DNA of 10,182 nucleotides, taken from Physocladia obscura. Lineage: Eukaryota; Chytridiomycota; Chytridiomycetes; Chytridiales; Chytriomycetaceae. Where the stretch lies: positions 1 to 10,182 of the forward strand of contig JADGJH010001402.1 of assembly GCA_027596945.1 (NCBI GenBank), read 5' to 3'. The notes beneath the pieces are model-generated. The model ran no database searches and had not been told where the DNA came from. It saw only the letters and a program-made list of their open reading frames with translations. The position numbers and the translations under genes are program-made. Positions 6,122 to 10,182 of this stretch are shown here, in pieces. Every line of letters begins with the position of its first letter. The stretch's first letter is position 1.

Positions 6122-9100
6122 TTACTTGGAGTCACGACGAGTACGTGCAGCAGGTGCAGGGAAAGTGATTGACTCGCTATTCAAAGAATCCATTTGAAGG
6201 GACGCATGAGTTGTTGACTTTGACCGTGTCAACTTCATGTGTTGCTGTTGTTGACCATTACTGCCATTCCCAAAAGACGATGGCACACTTCCGAAATTCT
6301 TCATTATCGGAGATTTGGACTTATCAGCTTTACTCTTCTGTCTTTTTAACGGCTGTTGAGTTTCCACTGTTGTTGCTGCAGCATCCGCCCATCTCTTCTT
6401 ATTAAACTCAAGCCCCTCCCAAACTTCATCTATTGGAGTCCATGCGCTAAAGGCTTCATACAAAGGACTCACAATGAAATTAATGAATCCTGTTTGCGAT
6501 GAAGCAGGGTTGGATGCGTGTGGACCGTCACGGTTGCAGAAGGCTGAATATGGAAGCCCTAATGCTTTCTCCATGTCTCCTTGCACGTACCATTCTTCAT
6601 GGAGTCGATTTATCCACTCGTCATACTCTGGCCCTATTTTTGTGGGATTTGATACATCAGAACATTTCATGAGCCTGTTTGAAAAAATTGTGAGTGACAA
6701 GCAAAAAGAAACTCCGAAAAAAAAACAAAACAAACATTTGCATCAAGAGAGTGCGATCTTCGCGGGTTCCTAACGGATCGAATGTGTCACCCGTAAGGAC
6801 TTTTTTCTTAAACATTGTGAGTAAGCTGAAATGTTGAGCCAAATCTGTTGCTAAAACCATATCCACAACGTTTTCTCGTAGAGATTTATAATCAGCCCGG
6901 TCAAGAGTTGACAAGAAAGAGCAATCTTTGCGAGCTAACACTTCAAACGCTGAAGCACAGTGGTGATTCTCAAGAACGGACTTATCGTTGTACAATAACG
7001 CACGGCGATCAGAAGTAGTGATCAAAAACTGGTTACTAAAGCCTGGGTGGTCAAAATCATGAACAACTGCTGCGAGATAGACAGCCAGAAGTTCCAGATC
7101 CGTGAAAATAGATCGAATTGTCGGTAATTGAATCAAATAGTTTATGCAATGAAGAACATCGGCAGCGTGAATACTGTTGTGAACTGTAGTTTACAAAAGA
7201 ATCAGAAACCTTTTAACCATTTATCAACAAACACTTACAGGCCAAGTTGGAATGATAACCACTTTCGATGGTTGCCAAAAAGTTTAAAAACTTTCCTGCA
7301 TCCAAATTTAGATTCTTCAGCAGTCCACTGTCTTGAATCAGGTGATTTCCCAAAACGAGAAGTGGATGTCCGTTGGTAGATTTCGTGAAGTCAAAAATCG
7401 GGAAGTTAAACTCTGGCACTCGGAACAAGAGACGGCGAGTTTCATCAGAACGAATGATAGAATCTAGTCTTTCCACAGAAATGATCGCTGTTGGAGTGTA
7501 CGTTGATGATGTTGAAGTCCGACGGCCACCGACAGCAGTAACTTCCAATGCGACTGAATTTTCAACATCATTTGTTTCGAATTGAGCAAGTTGTTCAAGA
7601 CCTGCTTCACTAGTTCTTGACGCTCGTCGTGTGGCAACTTCGTTGAAGAGCCATTTCTAACAGAAAATTTTTAGAGGAAATTTTTTTTTTTTTTTTTTTT
7701 TTGATTACCTCTTGCTCATCATCAATTGAAACGTTTCCTTCTTTCACTTGGACATCTAAATCAGGAGTCAATAAGTTTGGACTGCTTAAACAGGCCATAA
7801 CCAACTCCAAAACTCCGACATGCTCTTCAGCGATTGATGCGTCGGCGATTAAACCACGAATGGCGAGCATTGCTCGCTCTAATGGAGAGCTCAAATCAGC
7901 CGTACTAAATCCGTTTCTCGATGCCGCTGCTGCTAACAAAGAACGTTCAAGACCATCCAATTGAGACTGAAGGTTTCTCGTAATGGAAAGAAAACGAGAA
8001 TTCGATAGATATTGATGCCGTAAGTTTCGCTCAATATCAAATGCGATGAACAATGCGACAAAGCAGGCAAAAAAGAGAACAATTGAGTTTAAAATATAAG
8101 CATCTTTTTCACTTGCGGCCTTTGTTGCATACGAAAATACAGCGAACCAAGTTGGGGCAGCAACCAATGCTGCAATAACGGAATGTACAAATCGAAGTCG
8201 AAGGAAGAATATAGAAGAAATCAAACCGACGATATAAATCGGCGCAGTTACTGACGGATTGAAAGTGTTGTCGGTTCGAATGTGAGAATTTGTGTACCGA
8301 ATAGTAGTCATTACTGGTCCAGTTACCAAAAGGTAAGCGAGTGAGATCCAATGAACCCATCGAGCCATTGTTGCCTCCTTCAGAATCGAAGGAAGTAAAA
8401 AAACTATGGCAATAGGAAGAATTGCAGTTCCAACAAGAATTCCCCAGTCAGATACAGTGGCACCTACAAATTTGTTGATTACAAGGATGTAACAAAAACA
8501 AGTATTAAAAATTTTAAATAACCTCAAAAACTTACCAGAAAGGCCATCACCATTGGTTCCAAGCAAACCAGCTACCTGTACCGCAATAGCAATGGATCCT
8601 CCGATGGCTATAAACATACTCCATCGTTTACTCATTGTTGACCAGAAATAACTTTGATAATCATTCTCAACGTCAACATTTAGGAATTTTAATGTTAACT
8701 TTGAGGATTTAGCGTGAGTGAGACGCAATGCTCTTTCCAAGTGAGACCCCATGAATGTTCCCATGGGTGTATCATCACCCGTCCCCATCGGAAGCATATC
8801 CTGTAGAAAAGCCATCGACAATTTTCTGCGACCGTTTCCAGCCAAATTATTCACATTTATGGAAGTTTCATTGTTGTTGATGACAGGTTGGCATGGATCG
8901 TTGGTGTTGTAGGTTTCCAGTTCCAAGGCATCCGACTTTTCCTGAGCGCGAGTTTTTTGCGACGAATTTGAAGAAAACTCAAGAGCATTGCGTCGGATAC
9001 CAAAGATTCTGTTAAACAAAGAAACGGGATTCCGGTTTTCGGTTTGTTGTTGTCGTGGACCAGGCGAAGGCAAACTGATTTTGAAATTACAGAAAAATTT

Positions 9101-9495
9101 AGTTTAAATATAGTAAGAGAGTATATGGCGACAGATAGATTTGGATGTATATGTTTCGGTATGATTTCCGGAAGAATTGAACACAGAAGAGCGGTGAATC
9201 AAACTGATTTTTTCATGACAAAGATGGGAATTTTCCGACAAGCCGACAAAAACTGTGATAGAGAAAAGGGCGAACGATGATGCGCTGGGATGCACAAGCC
9301 ATACCTATGATTATCTAGTTCATAGACATCGGTGGATGACGAAGACATGGACTGTGAGTCGTCAAAATCAATTGCCGTATGTGACGGTTGAGATGACGGT
9401 GGCAGAGGCATACGCAAAGACAGTGCGCCCGGTGGGACAGGCGGCAGATGCCTGTTGGTAGTGTTGTTGTTGTTTTTGTCGTTGTTGGTGGGCAT
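6122..9495 (-). CDS. Membrane-anchored class I cyclic-nucleotide phosphodiesterase, six exons
   Basis: Exons are 9495-9305, 9074-8536, 8463-7709, 7656-7239, 7183-6736 and 6674-6122, all phases consistent, giving 967 aa. The N-terminus (1-210) is polar and low-complexity, rich in N, S, P and Q. About six hydrophobic helices follow (roughly 216-236, 250-270, 279-298, 317-333, 335-356 and 365-385), then an ERNLRHQYL...RNLQSQL amphipathic helix. The C-terminal catalytic domain (about 570-880) has FHNSIHAADV (H636 general acid, H640 metal), HDFDHPG (H676, D677 metal), TSDRRALLYND, ENHHCASAF, CSDVSNP (D790 metal) and SQTGF (Q844, F847, purine clamp). All key residues are present, so hydrolysis of cAMP and/or cGMP at a membrane is expected; the motifs are PDE1/PDE4-like and specificity cannot be read here. 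The tail (about 880-967) is basic and Ser/Gln-rich (KRQKSK). ATG 9495 is the first Met after an in-frame stop (9547-9549). Confidence 0.9.
6675..6735 (-). other. Phosphodiesterase intron 5 (61 nt)
   Basis: The donor is CAAAT|GTTTGT and the acceptor AAACAG|GCTCAT, in phase 2. The join gives L-L-M-Q-M-L-M-K-C-S-D-V-S-N-P, the metal-binding block of PDEs. Confidence 0.9.
7184..7238 (-). other. Phosphodiesterase intron 4 (55 nt)
   Basis: The donor is GCCT|GTAAGT and the acceptor ACTACAG|TTCACA, in phase 1. The join creates F-H-N-S-I-H-A-A-D-V; most animal PDEs have Tyr where this has Phe635. Confidence 0.92.
7657..7708 (-). other. Phosphodiesterase intron 3 (52 nt) containing an A22 run
   Basis: The donor is GAG|GTAATC and the acceptor TGTTAG|AAATGG, in phase 0. 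On the transcribed strand an uninterrupted run of 22 A fills nearly half of the intron, next to the donor. Confidence 0.9.
7681..7702 (+). repeat. Mononucleotide run T22
   Basis: Twenty-two consecutive T on the plus strand, within a short intron of the phosphodiesterase gene. Runs this long are prone to length error in sequencing and to slippage in vivo. Confidence 0.95.
8464..8535 (-). other. In-frame, stop-free intron in the membrane region (72 nt)
   Basis: The donor TCTG|GTAAGT and acceptor TTTGTAG|GTGCC are near-consensus, and the segment is much more AT-rich than the flanks. It is a multiple of three without stops; read through, it adds 24 residues, mostly hydrophobic (FNTCFCYILVINKF), between membrane helices 1 and 2. 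I treat it as an intron, with retention as a real alternative. Confidence 0.72.
9075..9304 (-). other. Phosphodiesterase intron 1 (230 nt), the longest in the window
   Basis: The donor is CATAG|GTATGG and the acceptor AAATCAG|TTTGCC, in phase 2, joining D-N-H-S to L-P-S-P-G-P. It holds a second copy of the acceptor-containing 12-mer (minus-strand AAAATCAGTTTG at 9071-9082 and 9200-9211), so an alternative acceptor ending at 9204 is possible. Using it would hit an in-frame TAA about 33 codons later. Confidence 0.72.
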
Positions 9496-9629
9496 GATGC
9501 GAGGGCAGCAGACGACCGGCGGATGAATGCGGTTGTGTTGTTCACTCTAACTCAGACTGACGCAGACACTGACACTTCCAAGCCTGGGAACGGATACTCT
9601 GAGCGTATAAAACGAACGCTGAGTATACA
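9496..9629. promoter_or_regulatory. Upstream region of the phosphodiesterase gene
   Basis: This holds the 5' leader and likely promoter of the minus-strand gene. No minus-strand TATA box is evident. On the plus strand there is TATAAAA at 9606-9612, flanked by repeated CTGAG words (near 9599, 9619 and 9678) and a CAGAC/TGAC-rich patch at 9551-9572. No binding site can be named with confidence. Confidence 0.4.
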
Positions 9630-10034
9630 ATGTGTTGTGTTTGTTGCGGCGGGCGGTGCGTCGGAAGAACAATGTCACTGAGTATCGTGTCGCTGTTTCG
9701 TTTCGTTGTCTCTCTTTTTCAGATGATGCAAAATTTTCCTCAGCAAATCAAAAGAACCACCCGATACCAACAACCACAGACCCCTTGCAAAATTAAAATA
9801 TCCAAGCACTTGCAATCGACCAAGACAAATCGTTTTCATCAAGTAGACTATTCAACGACTCAACGGCATATGTGTTGCCTTCCGAAAATAGTTGTAGTAG
9901 GAACAAGGAATTTCTGGGGCAACAATGAATGTATTTCGAAAGGATATCAGACTTTCTCTACAAAAATCAATCCCTCTCATTTCATGAACCACATTCCTTT
10001 ATTTCTCGTTCAAAAACATTTAAACGAAAGATAA
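9630..10034 (+). CDS. Doubtful ORF, 134 aa, no recognised family
   Basis: An open frame of 134 codons follows a TATAAAA box by 18 bp, which is too close for the first ATG to be used in a normal leader. An internal ATG at 9672 gives 120 aa starting with a hydrophobic stretch (SIVSLFRFVVSLF) and then a basic, Gln/Lys-rich body. The sequence has no conserved motif I recognise. A T-rich stretch ending in CAG just before ATGATG at 9723 could instead be a splice acceptor of an untranslated leader; that start gives 103 aa. It is divergent from the phosphodiesterase gene. It may be non-coding. Confidence 0.22.
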   Translation: MCCVCCGGRCVGRTMSLSIVSLFRFVVSLFQMMQNFPQQIKRTTRYQQPQTPCKIKISKHLQSTKTNRFHQVDYSTTQRHMCCLPKIVVVGTRNFWGNNECISKGYQTFSTKINPSHFMNHIPLFLVQKHLNER

Positions 10035-10182
10035 AATGAACGCAAAAAAAGCAACAAAATGTTTGTGTTCATCAAACAACAAAGCATATTGAGTTAGCAA
10101 ACGATCTAAAAGAACCTTTGCTTATATGGGCCGCATTTTTGACTTTCGACAACAGTAGATAGCTGTTTCAGAAAGCTTCGAT
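10035..10182. other. Unassigned right edge
   Basis: AT-rich sequence with no ORF, RNA gene or repeat that I can identify. It ends at the window border. Confidence 0.5.

Noticed and set aside
5802..6135. ORFs on both strands through the purine tract
   Set aside because: RERERE and SLFLF-type products are translations of a simple-sequence tract.
6169..6773. Plus-strand ORFs overlapping the last phosphodiesterase exons
   Set aside because: They are shadows of a well-supported minus-strand coding region.
7610..7706. Continuation of the membrane-region ORF through a poly-Lys stretch
   Set aside because: The poly-Lys is the A22 run of an intron; splicing at 7708/7657 restores the frame into the PDE linker.

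Overview
The window is nuclear DNA from a compact eukaryotic genome. Conserved coding blocks are broken by very short GT-AG introns (51-72 nt, with one of 230 nt). Splicing them out joins reading frames into complete, family-like proteins. Gaps between some genes are only tens of bases. Short introns, AAUAAA-type signals and the gene families present fit a unicellular opisthokont or an early-diverging (zoosporic, chytrid-like) fungus. That placement is inference; no rRNA, tRNA or other decisive marker is present.

Layout. Positions 1-1030 hold a two-exon LACTB2-like metallo-beta-lactamase-fold nuclease on the minus strand. Its start codon faces, 37 bp away, the start codon of a two-exon LRRC57-like leucine-rich-repeat protein (1068-1865, plus). 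Next on the plus strand, after 24 bp, is a five-exon IAH1-like SGNH/GDSL hydrolase (1890-2826) whose catalytic blocks look altered. After 81 bp comes a two-exon DEAD-box RNA helicase (2908-4700). From 4701 to 6121 I see no convincing gene: first an AT-rich stretch with short inverted repeats, then a long purine-rich tract with an (AG)10 microsatellite. Positions 6122-9495 hold a six-exon minus-strand gene for a class I cyclic-nucleotide phosphodiesterase. It has an N-terminal block of about six transmembrane helices followed by a putative signalling helix, a layout resembling the membrane half-module of class III adenylyl cyclases. Positions 9496-10182 are the upstream region of that gene plus one doubtful plus-strand ORF.

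The genes do not form one pathway; they look like housekeeping genes packed closely, plus one signalling gene. The items most worth a second look are the membrane-anchored PDE architecture, the SGNH protein that appears to lack its nucleophile, the head-to-head promoter that may contain a 5'-UTR intron running through the opposite gene's start codon, and introns that are multiples of three and stop-free, so retention would give a longer protein rather than a broken one.
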